The notes beneath the pieces are model-generated. The model was given only the letters and a program-made list of their open reading frames with translations. It did not search any database and was not told the DNA's origin. From NCBI GenBank assembly GCA_024698705.1, contig JAILQX010000018.1, positions 161,507 through 225,506 of the forward strand: DNA of 64,000 bases, in the 5' to 3' direction. This DNA comes from Lachnospiraceae bacterium (GTDB lineage Bacteria; Bacillota; Clostridia; Lachnospirales; Lachnospiraceae). Positions within the stretch are counted from its first letter, which is position 1. Each line of letters begins with the position of its first letter. Made by a program: the position numbers and the translations under genes. Shown piece by piece: positions 35,579 to 45,901 of the stretch.

Positions 35579-38500
35579 TTAACCGATATGCAGTGACATT
35601 TTTATATCATCAAGCAGCTTATCGACGATACAGAGAAGCGTCTCCTCGTCCTTTTCTATAACGCCTTCTCTCCTGTAACCGAGCAGGAAATAAGGATCGC
35701 CCTTTGCCACAAACTGCAGCCTGCCCTTATAATCCGTCAGCAGTTCGGGTATGCCGGAAGGATCCAGATCGGCATTTCTCTTAATGATGAGCTTCACCTG
35801 GTCCCTGCCTCCCTTAAGTTCGGTCACATAGCAGGTATGCGCCTTGCTCCTGAGCAATGAGACCCTGATCAGGTTGTCTACGGAGCGGGGAACGTTTCCG
35901 AACCTGTCCTTAAGCTCTTCCTTCATGTCTGCGGCCTCCTGTACTGTATCCGTTACAGCTATCCGCTTGTAGATATCAAGTTTCTGCACTTCGTTAAGTA
36001 TGTATTCCGCGGGGATATATGCATCCACATCGAGGTCTATCTGTGTCTCGAATTCGTCCGTTTCATCCGACATGCCCTTGCGCCTTCTTACCGCATCATT
36101 GAGCATCTTGCAATACAGGTCGTAGCCGACGGCTTCCATATGTCCGTGCTGTGTCCTTCCGAGCATATTGCCGGCGCCTCTGATCTCAAGATCCCTCATG
36201 GCTATCTTGAATCCGCTGCCGAGGTCCGTATATTCTCTTATGGCTTCGAGACGTTTTTCCGCTGTCTCTTTTAATATTTTATCACGTTTATACATCAAAA
36301 ATGCATAAGCCGTACGGTTTGATCTTCCAACGCGTCCTCTAAGCTGATAGAGCTGTGAAAGTCCCATCCTGTCCGAATCATGGATGATGATCGTGTTGAC
36401 ATTGCTTATATCGAGTCCGGTCTCCACTATGGTCGTTGCGACCAGTACATCTATCTGTCCGTCGATAAAATCATACATGAGCTGCTCCAACTCACGCTCT
36501 TTCATCTGCCCGTGACCGTATGCTATATTGGCTTCCGGGATCAGCTCACGCAGTCTGGCGGTCATATCGGCGATATCGGAAACCCGGTTATATACATAAT
36601 ACACCTGTCCGCCTCTTGCGATCTCCCGGACTATGGCTTCCCTTACCATTTCCTCGTTGTATTCCATTACAAATGTCTGTATGGGTATCCTGTCACCCGG
36701 CGCCTCTTCGAGCACGGACATATCTCTTATGCCCACAAGTGACATATGAAGAGTCCTCGGTATCGGTGTTGCAGATAATGTGAGCACATCCACATTGTCC
36801 TTCATCTTTTTGATCTTTTCCTTGTGTGTTACACCGAAACGCTGTTCCTCGTCAACGACAAGAAGCCCCAGATCCTTATAGTGTACATCATCCGACAAAA
36901 GCCTGTGTGTGCCGATGACTATATCTACCATGCCCTTTTCAAGCTCCGATATGGTTTCCTTCTGTTCTCTGGCCGATCTGAACCTGGAGAGCATCTGTAT
37001 GCGTACCGGATAGTCCTTCATACGCTGCGTAAAGGTGTTGTAATGCTGTTGTGCAAGTATGGTCGTGGGTACAAGCACTGCGACCTGTTTGCCCTCCGTA
37101 ACGGCCTTAAACGCGGCTCTGATGGCTATCTCTGTTTTTCCGTAACCAACGTCTCCGCAGATGAGTCTGTCCATGATCCTGCTCGACTCCATATCCGCCT
37201 TGGTGTCGGCTATGGCTGCCAGCTGATCTTCGGTCTCCTCGAAGGGAAACGTCTCCTCAAATTCCTTCTGCCAAACGGTATCCGGCCCGAATTCGAAACC
37301 TTTCTTGGACTGTCTTATCGCATACAGTTCCACAAGATCCTTTGCGACCACATCGACCGCACTTCTTACCTTACTCTTTGTATTGCTCCACTCCTTTGTG
37401 CCGAGCTTGTTGAGCTTGGGTTTTCTTGCGGCATCACTTGATGCATATTTCTGGACAGCATCGAATGCCGTGGCAAGCACGTAAAGATTGCCTCCGTCAC
37501 GGTATGATATCTTCATGTAATCCTTGATCACATTTTCGGATTCTATCTTTTCTATGCCCCGGTAAACTCCAAGGCCGTGGTTCTCGTGTACCACATAATC
37601 TCCGACCTTCAGATCGTTGAAATCCTGTATCCTGGTGCCTTCGTATTTCTTTTTATGTTTAACCTTTTTCTTCTCTGCACCGAAAATATCACTTTCGCTT
37701 ATCACGACAAATTTAAGCAGGGGGTACTCGAATCCCCTGCGCAGATGACCGCTCATTACGACCACTTCGCCGTTTACAAGTTCCTTCAGGGGATCGTCGG
37801 TATATACCGCCATTATGTCATTGTCTCTCAGGTTGTCACACAGTCTTCCCGCCCTTGTGACACTCGGACACAAAAGGATGATCCTGTATCCGCGCTTCTT
37901 GTACAGCTGAAGATCCTTAAGCAGATAGTCAAACTGGTTCTTGTACGGGGAAATGGATTTGGCAGTTATATTGCATCTGTAATCCGGAGGCACCTGTAGT
38001 GCCTTCGTTTCGAGGGCGGACAGTTCGAGAACGGACTTTCCGATAAGTTCGGATCTCGTATGCTCCGCACTGTTTAGAAGGTTCATCTGTCCGGGGAGCA
38101 CGTATCCCTTCTCGGCTCTTGCTTTCATACTTTCCGCAAATTCGAGCTCAACCGCTTTGATATGCTCCTCGATATGGATAGGTTCGTCCAATATAAACAA
38201 TGTCCTGTCCTTATCAAATACTGACGCAAGATCCGTCAGATCATCGTAAAAATACCTTACATAACTGTCCAGATTGATGACCCTTCCGAGTTCGAGTATG
38301 TCTTCCTTCAGCGTTCTGACCTGTACATCTATCCTGTGAGCTTCCTCTGTTTTGAATTCATCCCTGAATGCTTTTGACTGCTTTACGGCTTCTTTTTCTA
38401 TGCGTTCAAGCCCCTGCCTTAACATTTCCTCCGAAAGTATCACTTCGGCGGCCGGAAATATGTTCACGCTCTCAAGTTCTTCTATGGAACGCTGGCTGTC

Positions 38501-39115
38501 TATGTCAAAGCTTCTGATGGACTCAACGTCATCGCCCCATAATTCTATACGGAACGGATTTGTCTCGGTCGTGTCAAATACATCTATGATATCTCCCCTG
38601 ATCGAGAACTGTCCCGGCTCTTCAACCTGATGATTGCGTATATAACCTATCTCGACCAGTTTTGAAGCCAGGGCGGTAAGATCCACGCTGTTCTTCTTAT
38701 CGATGCCTATACGGCTGTTCCTGTATGTATCAAGGGGCAGCATGGGACTCATAAGAGCATCAAAGGTCGTGACTATAGCGCAGGCTCCTCCCTCTTCGAT
38801 ACGACGCATGACACGGAGTCTGTCCGTGACCAGCTTGTTGCTGTGGATATCTGCCTGATAAAATATAAGGTCCTTGGCAGGATATACATATACATTACGT
38901 TCATACTGTCTAAGATCTTCTGCTATCTCCTTGACTCTTATATCACTGTAAGTAGCGATGATCTTACATTGAAAACCATCGCTCAAACCCTCTGCAATAT
39001 GTATCTTCTGTGATTCCACACAGCCTGAAGCGGCCACACACCCTTTATTTTTCAGGGTCTTGATCACAGTCTCATAATCCGATAATTCCTCTATCGGCTT
39101 TGTCAGTATGTTCAT
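35579..39115 (-). CDS. mfd: Transcription-repair coupling factor
   Basis: DNA translocase that removes stalled RNA polymerase and recruits UvrA. 1178 residues, full length. UvrB-homology region in the first 350 residues, RNA-polymerase-interacting CarD-like domain near 500 ([18 protein letters not shown]), helicase motifs Walker [14 protein letters not shown] near 655 and DEEQRFGV near 757, motif [18 protein letters not shown] near 935, and the C-terminal UvrA-binding autoinhibitory domain. Begins after a terminator that closes the spoVG transcript; followed by pth. Confidence 0.97.
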   Translation of the reverse strand: MNILTKPIEELSDYETVIKTLKNKGCVAASGCVESQKIHIAEGLSDGFQCKIIATYSDIRVKEIAEDLRQYERNVYVYPAKDLIFYQADIHSNKLVTDRLRVMRRIEEGGACAIVTTFDALMSPMLPLDTYRNSRIGIDKKNSVDLTALASKLVEIGYIRNHQVEEPGQFSIRGDIIDVFDTTETNPFRIELWGDDVESIRSFDIDSQRSIEELESVNIFPAAEVILSEEMLRQGLERIEKEAVKQSKAFRDEFKTEEAHRIDVQVRTLKEDILELGRVINLDSYVRYFYDDLTDLASVFDKDRTLFILDEPIHIEEHIKAVELEFAESMKARAEKGYVLPGQMNLLNSAEHTRSELIGKSVLELSALETKALQVPPDYRCNITAKSISPYKNQFDYLLKDLQLYKKRGYRIILLCPSVTRAGRLCDNLRDNDIMAVYTDDPLKELVNGEVVVMSGHLRRGFEYPLLKFVVISESDIFGAEKKKVKHKKKYEGTRIQDFNDLKVGDYVVHENHGLGVYRGIEKIESENVIKDYMKISYRDGGNLYVLATAFDAVQKYASSDAARKPKLNKLGTKEWSNTKSKVRSAVDVVAKDLVELYAIRQSKKGFEFGPDTVWQKEFEETFPFEETEDQLAAIADTKADMESSRIMDRLICGDVGYGKTEIAIRAAFKAVTEGKQVAVLVPTTILAQQHYNTFTQRMKDYPVRIQMLSRFRSAREQKETISELEKGMVDIVIGTHRLLSDDVHYKDLGLLVVDEEQRFGVTHKEKIKKMKDNVDVLTLSATPIPRTLHMSLVGIRDMSVLEEAPGDRIPIQTFVMEYNEEMVREAIVREIARGGQVYYVYNRVSDIADMTARLRELIPEANIAYGHGQMKERELEQLMYDFIDGQIDVLVATTIVETGLDISNVNTIIIHDSDRMGLSQLYQLRGRVGRSNRTAYAFLMYKRDKILKETAEKRLEAIREYTDLGSGFKIAMRDLEIRGAGNMLGRTQHGHMEAVGYDLYCKMLNDAVRRRKGMSDETDEFETQIDLDVDAYIPAEYILNEVQKLDIYKRIAVTDTVQEAADMKEELKDRFGNVPRSVDNLIRVSLLRSKAHTCYVTELKGGRDQVKLIIKRNADLDPSGIPELLTDYKGRLQFVAKGDPYFLLGYRREGVIEKDEETLLCIVDKLLDDIKMSLHIG

Positions 39116-39140
39116 GGCATAATTCTACCATTTTCCAAAA

Positions 39141-39176
39141 AGAAAAACCACAGGCGATCGCTCACCTGTGGCTTTA
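39141..39176 (-). terminator. Terminator of spoVG
   Basis: CCACAGG/CCTGTGG stem (39148-39154 with 39165-39171), then TTTTTCTTTTT on the minus strand, between spoVG and mfd. Confidence 0.75.
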
Positions 39177-39201
39177 CCCCATAAATCTTCTCTAAAAGAC
39201 A

Positions 39202-39477
39202 TTATACAAAATCTTCCGGCTCATCCTTTGCCTTCTCATATGCTTCCAGGATGATATTCTGGATATTTTCCCTGGTCGCCGAATTGATCGGATGGGCTAT
39301 GTCTCTGTATTCCCCGTCTGTTGCCTTTTTGCTGGGCATCGCGATGAATAACCCCTTTTCACCTTCGATGACCTTGATATCATGAACAACAAACTCGTCA
39401 TCTATTGTAATTGACACAATAGCTCTCATCTTGCTCTCTTTGGAGATCTTACGTACCCTTACATCTGTAATTTTCAT
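39202..39477 (-). CDS. spoVG: Septation/regulatory protein SpoVG
   Basis: 91-residue nucleic-acid-binding protein that affects asymmetric septation in Bacillus and many other traits elsewhere. The conserved core is visible: ITDVRVRK at the start, [21 protein letters not shown], and [20 protein letters not shown]. Normal length. GCAGGAGGAAAC precedes the ATG. It lies 51 bases downstream of glgD, so may be transcribed with glgC-glgD, and ends at a terminator. Presence does not prove that the cell sporulates. Confidence 0.96.
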   Translation of the reverse strand: MKITDVRVRKISKESKMRAIVSITIDDEFVVHDIKVIEGEKGLFIAMPSKKATDGEYRDIAHPINSATRENIQNIILEAYEKAKDEPEDFV

Positions 39478-39528
39478 GCTGTTTCCTCCTGCGCAGTAAG
39501 CGCTTCCTTCGGCCTGATGCTTCCGGCA

Positions 39529-40647
39529 TTACATGACATATCTGTCAGTGTGCTCAACGACAACTTCGATTCCGTTTTCCCCCTTATGGTACGAATTGGC
39601 TCTCACCGTACCATGGCTCTCCACAATGCAGTTCTCAATATAAGAATTATCGCCTATATATACGTCATTGAGGATTATTGAGTTTTTGATGGTACAGTTG
39701 TTACCTATAAATGCCTGTCTGAACACTACGGAATTCTCCACAAGTCCGTTGACGATGGTTCCGCTCGCTATCAGGCTGTTGGAGATCTTGGCACCCACAT
39801 TGTATTTAGCAGGCGGGAGATCATCCACTTTTGAGTATATATCCGGATATGTCTTGAAAAAGAAATCCCTTACCTCAGGCTTGAGGAAGTCCATATTGGT
39901 CTCAAAATAATCATTTACCGATGCGATATTGCGCCAATATGAATTCAACTTATATCCGAATATCCTCTTCTGGCTCTTGTATCTGATCAGAATATCACGA
40001 ACAAAATCGTATCTGTCTTCCTCAGCACATTTCTCGATCATCTCTATCAGAAGACGACGTCTGATAATATAGATACCGCAGGAAATGGTTGTGGATCTGG
40101 CAACGACAGCCTTCTCCTCAAACTCTTCGATCTTGCACTCCTCATTCATCTTGAGGGTTCCGTAACGGTCTACATTGTAGCCCTGAGGCATATCCTTGCA
40201 GACAACCGTTATATCGGCCTTTTTCTCAATATGGTACTCAAGGACCTTATTGAAATCTATCTTGTATACACAGTCAGCCGATGCTATTACAACGTACGGC
40301 TCATGGCTGGCCTTCAAAAATGAGAGATTCTGGTAAATGGCATCAGCCGTTCCTCTGTACCAGAAGCTGTTATCGGCAGTTACCGCAGGTGTAAATACAA
40401 ACAACCCTCCCTGTTTACGTCCGAAATCCCACCACTTTGAAGAACTCAAGTGTTCATTTAGACTTCTCGCATTATACTGTGTGAATACAGCTACCTTCTG
40501 AATATGAGAGTTTGACATGTTGCTGAGTGCAAAGTCAATCGCCCTGTAGCTTCCCGCAACCGGCATGGCTCCGATCGCTCTCTTCTGTGACAATTCCTTC
40601 ATGCGGTGATTATTGCCGCCCGCAAGTATAATTCCTATCGCTCTCAT
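39529..40647 (-). CDS. glgD: Glucose-1-phosphate adenylyltransferase, GlgD subunit
   Basis: 372 residues, paralogue of GlgC in the same operon. N-terminal [17 protein letters not shown] replaces the catalytic GGxGxRLxxLT loop of GlgC, and the arginine there is changed, so it is probably a regulatory partner, as GlgD is in Bacillus/Geobacillus. The C-terminal left-handed beta-helix repeats are seen as [20 protein letters not shown]. Its ATG overlaps the glgC stop by four bases. Followed by spoVG. Confidence 0.93.
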   Translation of the reverse strand: MRAIGIILAGGNNHRMKELSQKRAIGAMPVAGSYRAIDFALSNMSNSHIQKVAVFTQYNARSLNEHLSSSKWWDFGRKQGGLFVFTPAVTADNSFWYRGTADAIYQNLSFLKASHEPYVVIASADCVYKIDFNKVLEYHIEKKADITVVCKDMPQGYNVDRYGTLKMNEECKIEEFEEKAVVARSTTISCGIYIIRRRLLIEMIEKCAEEDRYDFVRDILIRYKSQKRIFGYKLNSYWRNIASVNDYFETNMDFLKPEVRDFFFKTYPDIYSKVDDLPPAKYNVGAKISNSLIASGTIVNGLVENSVVFRQAFIGNNCTIKNSIILNDVYIGDNSYIENCIVESHGTVRANSYHKGENGIEVVVEHTDRYVM

Positions 40648-41918
40648 ATCTCGTCACCTGCCTTTATCAAAGTTTTTCCGCTTTCCAATGCTGAATCCTT
40701 ATAGTCTTCAGAACCGGTCACGCCGAATATGCAGGCATTCTTGCCAACCGTGATACCCTTCGGGATAACGCTCTTCTCGCCGATACATACCAGACCGTAG
40801 TTGTATATATTGGGATCGGTCTCATTGGGCTTCTCTTCGCCCACACCGAGCTTGCAGCCATCCTCTATCCGGACATTCTCTGCGATTATCGACTTATATA
40901 TCTCGCAATTTTCTCCGATCTGCGAATTGTTCATGATGATCGAATCCCTGATAACGGTATTCTTTCCTATCGTGACACCGCAGCCGATTACCGAATTGTA
41001 TACCTTGCCGTAGATATCGGATCCTTCACCTATGATACTCTGCTCCACACTGCTCTCTCTTGAGAAATACTGCGGAGGAAGTATCTCGGATTTGGTATAT
41101 ATCTTCCAGTACTCTTCATAAAGATTGAACTCCGGAACGATATCGATCAGTTCCATATTGGCTTCCCAATATGAATGAAGAGTTCCTACATCCTTCCAAT
41201 AGCCGTTGAATTCATAAGCATAAAGCGGTGCTCCTTTTTCATGGCAATAAGGAATGATATGCTTACCGAAATCAAGTCCCGGCTGATCGGCCATAGCGAT
41301 CAAGGCATCCTTGAGGGTTTTCCAGTTGAAGATATAGATACCCATAGAAGCAAGGTTGCTTCTGGGATTCTCCGGCTTCTCCTCAAAATCGGTTATGCGT
41401 CGGTTCTCGTCTGTGATCATGATACCGAAACGCTTTGCTTCCTCCATCGGAACAGGCATAACGGCAATGGTACACTCCGACTTGCTCTGCTTATGGAAAT
41501 CAAGCATAACCTCATAGTCCATCTTATAGATGTGGTCTCCCGACAATATCAATACATAATCGGGATTAAAACTTTCCATATAATCGATGTTCTGATATAT
41601 GGCATTGGCCGTGCCCGTATACCACTCACTGTTGGTGCTTTTTTCATACGGAGGCAAAACGGTCACACCGCCGATATTTCGATCCAGATCCCACGGAATA
41701 CCGATACCGATATGAGTGTTCAAACGAAGCGGCTGATACTGTGTCAGCACTCCGACAGTATCAACACCTGAATTGATACAATTACTCAACGGGAAATCAA
41801 TGATACGGTACTTTCCTCCGAAAGATACCGCCGGCTTTGCAACCTTAGACGTTAATACTCCCAACCTGCTGCCCTGTCCTCCTGCGAGTAACATGGCAAT
41901 CATTTCCTTCTTAATCAT
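40644..41918 (-). CDS. glgC: Glucose-1-phosphate adenylyltransferase, catalytic subunit
   Basis: Makes ADP-glucose, the donor for glycogen synthesis. 424 residues. Nucleotide-binding [19 protein letters not shown] (residues 13-31), [15 protein letters not shown], catalytic [11 protein letters not shown] near 133, EEKPENPRS near 185, then a C-terminal beta-helix domain. AGGGGTGATT precedes the ATG. Glycogen synthase and branching enzyme are not in the window; the degradative glgP is 15 kb away on the same strand. Confidence 0.96.
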   Translation of the reverse strand: MIKKEMIAMLLAGGQGSRLGVLTSKVAKPAVSFGGKYRIIDFPLSNCINSGVDTVGVLTQYQPLRLNTHIGIGIPWDLDRNIGGVTVLPPYEKSTNSEWYTGTANAIYQNIDYMESFNPDYVLILSGDHIYKMDYEVMLDFHKQSKSECTIAVMPVPMEEAKRFGIMITDENRRITDFEEKPENPRSNLASMGIYIFNWKTLKDALIAMADQPGLDFGKHIIPYCHEKGAPLYAYEFNGYWKDVGTLHSYWEANMELIDIVPEFNLYEEYWKIYTKSEILPPQYFSRESSVEQSIIGEGSDIYGKVYNSVIGCGVTIGKNTVIRDSIIMNNSQIGENCEIYKSIIAENVRIEDGCKLGVGEEKPNETDPNIYNYGLVCIGEKSVIPKGITVGKNACIFGVTGSEDYKDSALESGKTLIKAGDEI

Positions 41919-41988
41919 CTGTCAATCACCCCTAATCTTCTAGCTAAATCTACTGTAATCGCTGTTTGGGAACGAAATATGTATATTG

Positions 41989-42017
41989 ATTATAACATAT
42001 TAAGTTTTTTTAGTGAA
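41989..42017 (-). promoter_or_regulatory. Sigma-A promoter for glgC-glgD(-spoVG)
   Basis: TATAAT (41989-41994) with TTCACT 17 bases upstream (42012-42017) on the minus strand, in the AT-rich 308-base gap before murC. Confidence 0.6.
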
Positions 42018-42141
42018 TATTTTTCAATAAAACGATGATATGTACAGATATTTTTGTGAATAATCACTATATCACAACTCTTTGATTTGGAAAAACAGAA
42101 TAAAAAAATGTATATATCCGGCCCGATCGTCGTCGATCAGG

Positions 42142-42170
42142 TTGTATTTTGATCGGCTTTGGAATAAAAT
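42142..42170 (+). promoter_or_regulatory. Candidate sigma-A promoter for murC
   Basis: TTGTAT (42142-42147), 17-base spacer, TAAAAT (42165-42170). Overlaps CGATC-containing inverted repeats at 42122-42156 that might be an operator. Nothing else is seen in this gap. Confidence 0.5.
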
Positions 42171-42226
42171 TATTACGCATATATCATATGCATTATTCAG
42201 TTTAAGATCGATCGGAGAGAGTAATC

Positions 42227-43603
42227 ATGTATCAGTTGGATTTTAATAAACCGTGTCATGTATATTTTTGCGGTATAGGCGGTATAAGCATGAGCGGTCT
42301 GGCAGAGATCCTTTTATCCAGAGGATTTAAGGTGTCGGGTTCGGATATGAAGGAGAGTGAGCTTACAAAGCATCTTGCCGCACAGGGTGCCGAAGTCTTC
42401 ATAGGCCAGAGAAGTTCCAATATAACTGATGATATCGACCTGTTCGTATACACTGCGGCGATCGGTAAAGACAATCCCGAATGGATCGCCATGACCGAAA
42501 TGAATATACCGTACATATCCCGTGCGACACTGCTCGGCGAGATAATGCGCAATTTTGAATTACCTATAGCCATAAGCGGAACACACGGCAAGACAACGAC
42601 CACATCCATGATCAGCGAGATCCTGCTTGGCGCAGACGCAGACCCCACGCTTTCCATCGGCGGCATGCTCAAAAGCGTCGGCGGAAATATCCGCATCGGT
42701 CATTCCAAATATTTTGTGACCGAAGCCTGTGAATATACCAACAGCTTCTTAAGCTTTTTCCCCAAGATAAGCATCATCCTCAACATAGAAGAAGACCATA
42801 TGGATTTCTTTAAGGATATCGATGACATAAGAAATTCATTCAGGAAATTTGCCGAACTGCTCCCCTCAGACGGAACACTGATCATTAACGGCGACATAGA
42901 CAGACTCGGCACGATAACCGCGAACATCAAATGTCCTTATATCACCTACGGTTTTTCGGATGACAAGGATTACTACGCCACCGACATAACCTATGATGAG
43001 CTTGCCCATCCTTCTTATGTGCTTCACAGTCCAAAGGGTGATTCAAACGTAAGCCTCGGTGTTCCGGGCATCCACAATGTGGCAAACTCCATGGCAGCTG
43101 TTGCATGGGCCGATGTATGCGGTCTTGACAGGGCTCAGGTCCTTGCTTCACTGGAAAGCTTTAAAGGAACCGACAGAAGATTTGAAAAGAAAGGCGAGAT
43201 AGGCGGCATAACGATAATCGATGATTATGCACATCACCCTACTGAGATAAAGGCGACGCTGAATGCGGCTCTGCGCTACCCTCACAAAACACTCTGGGTT
43301 GTTTTCCAGCCTCATACCTATACAAGGACCAAGGCCTTCCTGGATGATTTTGCGGACGCGCTTTCACTTGCGGACAAGATAGTTCTTTCGGATATCTATG
43401 CTGCAAGAGAGAAAAATACGATAGGGATAACCTCCCGTGACCTGATGCAAAAACTCATCGATGCCGGAAAGGAGTGCTACTATTTCCCGACCTTCGATGA
43501 AATTGAAAATTTTCTTTTACAAAATTGTTCACAATCCGATTTGTTGATAACTATGGGAGCCGGAGATATTGTAAAAGTTGGGGAGCATATCCTCGGAATA
43601 TGA
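42227..43603 (+). CDS. murC: UDP-N-acetylmuramate--L-alanine ligase
   Basis: Adds the first amino acid to UDP-MurNAc. 458 residues. N-terminal Rossmann GIGGISMSGLAEIL (residues 13-26), ATP-binding GTHGKTTTTSM near 115, ADP motif NIEEDHMDFF near 185 and C-terminal DDYAHHPTEIKATL near 335, the last diagnostic for MurC among Mur ligases. GGAGAG precedes the ATG. It is the only plus-strand mur gene; ddl and murF are 22 kb away on the other strand. Followed by the DnaA-box cluster. Confidence 0.96.
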   Translation: MYQLDFNKPCHVYFCGIGGISMSGLAEILLSRGFKVSGSDMKESELTKHLAAQGAEVFIGQRSSNITDDIDLFVYTAAIGKDNPEWIAMTEMNIPYISRATLLGEIMRNFELPIAISGTHGKTTTTSMISEILLGADADPTLSIGGMLKSVGGNIRIGHSKYFVTEACEYTNSFLSFFPKISIILNIEEDHMDFFKDIDDIRNSFRKFAELLPSDGTLIINGDIDRLGTITANIKCPYITYGFSDDKDYYATDITYDELAHPSYVLHSPKGDSNVSLGVPGIHNVANSMAAVAWADVCGLDRAQVLASLESFKGTDRRFEKKGEIGGITIIDDYAHHPTEIKATLNAALRYPHKTLWVVFQPHTYTRTKAFLDDFADALSLADKIVLSDIYAAREKNTIGITSRDLMQKLIDAGKECYYFPTFDEIENFLLQNCSQSDLLITMGAGDIVKVGEHILGI

Positions 43604-43612
43604 TTATTCACA

Positions 43613-43741
43613 TTATCCACCTTTTTGATGCATTTTTATGTAAACCAAAATGGTGGATAACTTTATTTTATAAAAACATTTATTTTTGAGCGCCCGAGGG
43701 GTATCGGAAGTGAAATATCCACCGTATCCACATTATCCACA
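43613..43741. promoter_or_regulatory. Cluster of five DnaA-box-like 9-mers with AT-only stretch
   Basis: Relative to consensus TTATCCACA: TTATCCACC at 43613-43621 (+), TTATCCACC at 43652-43660 (-), ATATCCACC at 43715-43723 (+), GTATCCACA at 43724-43732 (+), and the perfect TTATCCACA at 43733-43741 (+). The last three are back to back. The 28 bases near 43660-43687 are almost only A and T. Lies between murC and the dnaD/dnaI-like genes. Confidence 0.75.
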
Positions 43742-43744
43742 ATG

Positions 43745-43787
43745 CCGAAAAACGCCGTATTTTCAAGGGTTTGAGCGTTTTTTTCTG
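43745..43787 (+). terminator. Possible terminator of murC
   Basis: AAAAACGC and GCGTTTTTTT can pair around a loop of about 20 bases with a weak inner stem; the T-run is good, the long loop makes the call uncertain. Confidence 0.45.
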
Positions 43788-43807
43788 TTTCATTTTCGGA
43801 AGTGCTG

Positions 43808-43816
43808 TGATATAAT
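43808..43816 (+). promoter_or_regulatory. Extended -10 promoter for the dnaD/dnaI-like operon
   Basis: TGATATAAT (TG one base before TATAAT at 43811-43816), an extended -10 element; the -35 region is poor. 53 bases before the start codon and about 70 bases after the last DnaA box. Confidence 0.65.
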
Positions 43817-43868
43817 TCACCTTACATAAAAGAGATTTTATGTAATAAACGTGAATCCAGGTGGGGAT

Positions 43869-44903
43869 ATGAGTAGTTTTTCGGTATATCGCGATACAGA
43901 TAACGGCAGTACAAGCGTATCGAATCATTTTATCGATACTTTTCTGGCTGATGCCAATGCAGCACAGATCAAAGTGTATCTGTATCTTTTGAGAATGGCA
44001 GGAGCTGCTACAAGTGTTTCCGATATGGCTGATCTGTTCAACTATACGGAAAAGGACATTTGCAGAGCTCTTAAATATTGGGAAAAGAACGGTCTTCTCT
44101 CTTTAAGTTACGATATAAACGGGTCTGTGGTAGGTGTTCAGATATTATCGCCTTCTTCATACAAGACCGCTTTGCCGCGTGCCATACAGACCGTCATTAA
44201 TCCGGTCGAAGCGCAGGTGCGCCCTGTCATAACTAACGAGGAACCCCGAGACAAATATGCCAAACCCGATTACTCGGCTGACGATCTGCGCTCGTTTAAG
44301 ACTCAGAGCGAGACATCACAGATTCTGTTCATCGCCGAACAGTATCTTGGCAAGACACTCAGTCCCTCGGACATCAAATCATTGCTTTTTATATATGATG
44401 TCCTCGGATTTTCAACGGATCTTATCGATTATCTTCTGGCATATTGCGCCAACAAGGATAAGAGGAGTTTTCGTTATATAGAGACCGTGGCCATAAACTG
44501 GGCTGAGGAAGGCATTACGACCCCCGCGCAGGCCAAAACAGCCACCGGCAAATACGATAAAAATGTTTATACCGTCATGCGTGCCCTCGGCAAGGACAGT
44601 TCACCCACGGATAAAGAGGCTGACTATGTAAAACGCTGGACCAACGAATTCGGTTTCAGCACGGATGTTATCATGGAAGCCTGCGAACGTTCCGTCATGT
44701 CCACGGACAAGAACCGTTTTGCCTATGCCGATTCGATCCTTAAGAGCTGGCACAACGCAGGCGTTGTAACAAAGCGTGATATTTCCGCTGTCGATGCCAA
44801 ATATCAGCGTCCCAAGAAAACTGTCGATACCGGTTTCCATCATTTCGATATGAAGCATGATTACGATTACGATGAGATGGAAAAAGCCCTTCTCGGACAG
44901 TGA
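43869..44903 (+). CDS. dnaD: DnaD-domain replication initiation protein
   Basis: 344 residues. N-terminal winged-helix part (about residues 15-90, with AQIKVYLYLLRMA and DICRALKYWEKNGLL), then DnaD-like domains near 140-220 (LSPSDIKSLLFIYDVLGFSTDLIDYLL...YIETVAINWAEEGI pattern) and a second helical domain near 230-300. In Bacillus DnaD bridges DnaA/PriA and helicase loading at the origin and at stalled forks. GGTGGGGAT precedes the chosen ATG. Followed 13 bases later by the DnaI-type loader, a partner in the same step. Confidence 0.85.
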   Translation: MSSFSVYRDTDNGSTSVSNHFIDTFLADANAAQIKVYLYLLRMAGAATSVSDMADLFNYTEKDICRALKYWEKNGLLSLSYDINGSVVGVQILSPSSYKTALPRAIQTVINPVEAQVRPVITNEEPRDKYAKPDYSADDLRSFKTQSETSQILFIAEQYLGKTLSPSDIKSLLFIYDVLGFSTDLIDYLLAYCANKDKRSFRYIETVAINWAEEGITTPAQAKTATGKYDKNVYTVMRALGKDSSPTDKEADYVKRWTNEFGFSTDVIMEACERSVMSTDKNRFAYADSILKSWHNAGVVTKRDISAVDAKYQRPKKTVDTGFHHFDMKHDYDYDEMEKALLGQ

Positions 44904-44916
44904 TAAGGAGTTTACA

Positions 44917-45879
44917 GTGTCATTTACCAACGCACAATATGATTCAGTAAAGAGAATATATGACGGACACCGTATCGAGAACCAGGCCGAACACGACAGA
45001 CGTGTTGCCTATGTTGAATCCAACGTCGACGGATACCGTGAACTGTCCGATGCCATAGTATCCCTCAGTATGGAAAGTGCCAAAAGGCGTCTTAACGGGG
45101 AAACTGTTTTTGAAGATGACCTTGGTAAAACCATAGCAGATCTTATAAGCCAGAAAAAGGCACTTCTTGCAGCCGCAGGACTGCCTGAGGACTATCTCGA
45201 TCCCATTTACACCTGTAAGGACTGCAAGGACACAGGTTATATAAACGGCGAACGCTGTCATTGTCTTAAAAAAATCGCCACATCCATGTTATACACAAAT
45301 TCCAACATAGAAGAATATTTAAGATCGGTCGATTTTTCAATGATGTCCGATGAATATTACACAGGAAATGAGCTTACCGCTTACCATGATACATACGATA
45401 AAGCGATAAGTTTTGTAGAAAACTTCGATTCCGACTTTAAAAACCTCGTGATTTATGGTACAGTGGGTAGCGGCAAATCACTTATCAGTGCGTGTATTGC
45501 CAAGGCTTTGATAGAAAAAGGGTATTCGGTGTTGTATTTCAGTGTATCCACGCTGATCGATCTTCTTTCCAAATATTCTTTTGATTATAAATCCAAACAG
45601 GACCTGTATTCGGCATATGCCGATATATTTGAGTGCGATCTGCTCGTTATCGACGATCTTGGAACGGAGACTGTCAACAATTTTACGATGTCCAGTCTGT
45701 TCACCGTTATCAACGAACGTCACATAAACAAAAAATCGACGATCATTTCCACAAACCTGTCACCTCAGGCACTTGATGAAACTTACACTCAAAGGATATA
45801 TTCCAGACTTGTCGGCGATTACACGTTCTGCAAATTATACGGACCTGATATAAGGTTCAAGACCAAATTTCACCAATAA
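44917..45879 (+). CDS. Helicase loader, DnaC/DnaI-type AAA+ ATPase
   Basis: 320 residues from a GTG start, chosen because AAGGAG lies six bases upstream. N-terminal four-cysteine motif CKDCKDTGYINGERCHC near residue 88-104, like the zinc-binding region of DnaI, then an AAA+ domain with Walker A YGTVGSGKS near 180, Walker B LLVIDDLGTE near 243, and sensor STNL. It loads the replicative helicase onto DNA. Co-transcribed with the DnaD-type gene. The IstB transposition ATPase is related, but no transposase is nearby. Confidence 0.9.
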   Translation: MSFTNAQYDSVKRIYDGHRIENQAEHDRRVAYVESNVDGYRELSDAIVSLSMESAKRRLNGETVFEDDLGKTIADLISQKKALLAAAGLPEDYLDPIYTCKDCKDTGYINGERCHCLKKIATSMLYTNSNIEEYLRSVDFSMMSDEYYTGNELTAYHDTYDKAISFVENFDSDFKNLVIYGTVGSGKSLISACIAKALIEKGYSVLYFSVSTLIDLLSKYSFDYKSKQDLYSAYADIFECDLLVIDDLGTETVNNFTMSSLFTVINERHINKKSTIISTNLSPQALDETYTQRIYSRLVGDYTFCKLYGPDIRFKTKFHQ

Positions 45880-45901
45880 GAAAGTGAGGCTCATATAATT
45901 T

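Noticed and set aside
43604..43868. Chromosomal replication origin (oriC)
   Set aside because: DnaA-box-like sites and an AT stretch are present, but dnaA, dnaN and rpmH are absent and most genes on both sides stay on the minus strand, with no strand-bias switch.
44917..45879. IstB-type transposition helper of an insertion sequence
   Set aside because: No transposase or terminal repeats; it has the DnaI-like cysteine cluster and follows a dnaD-type gene.
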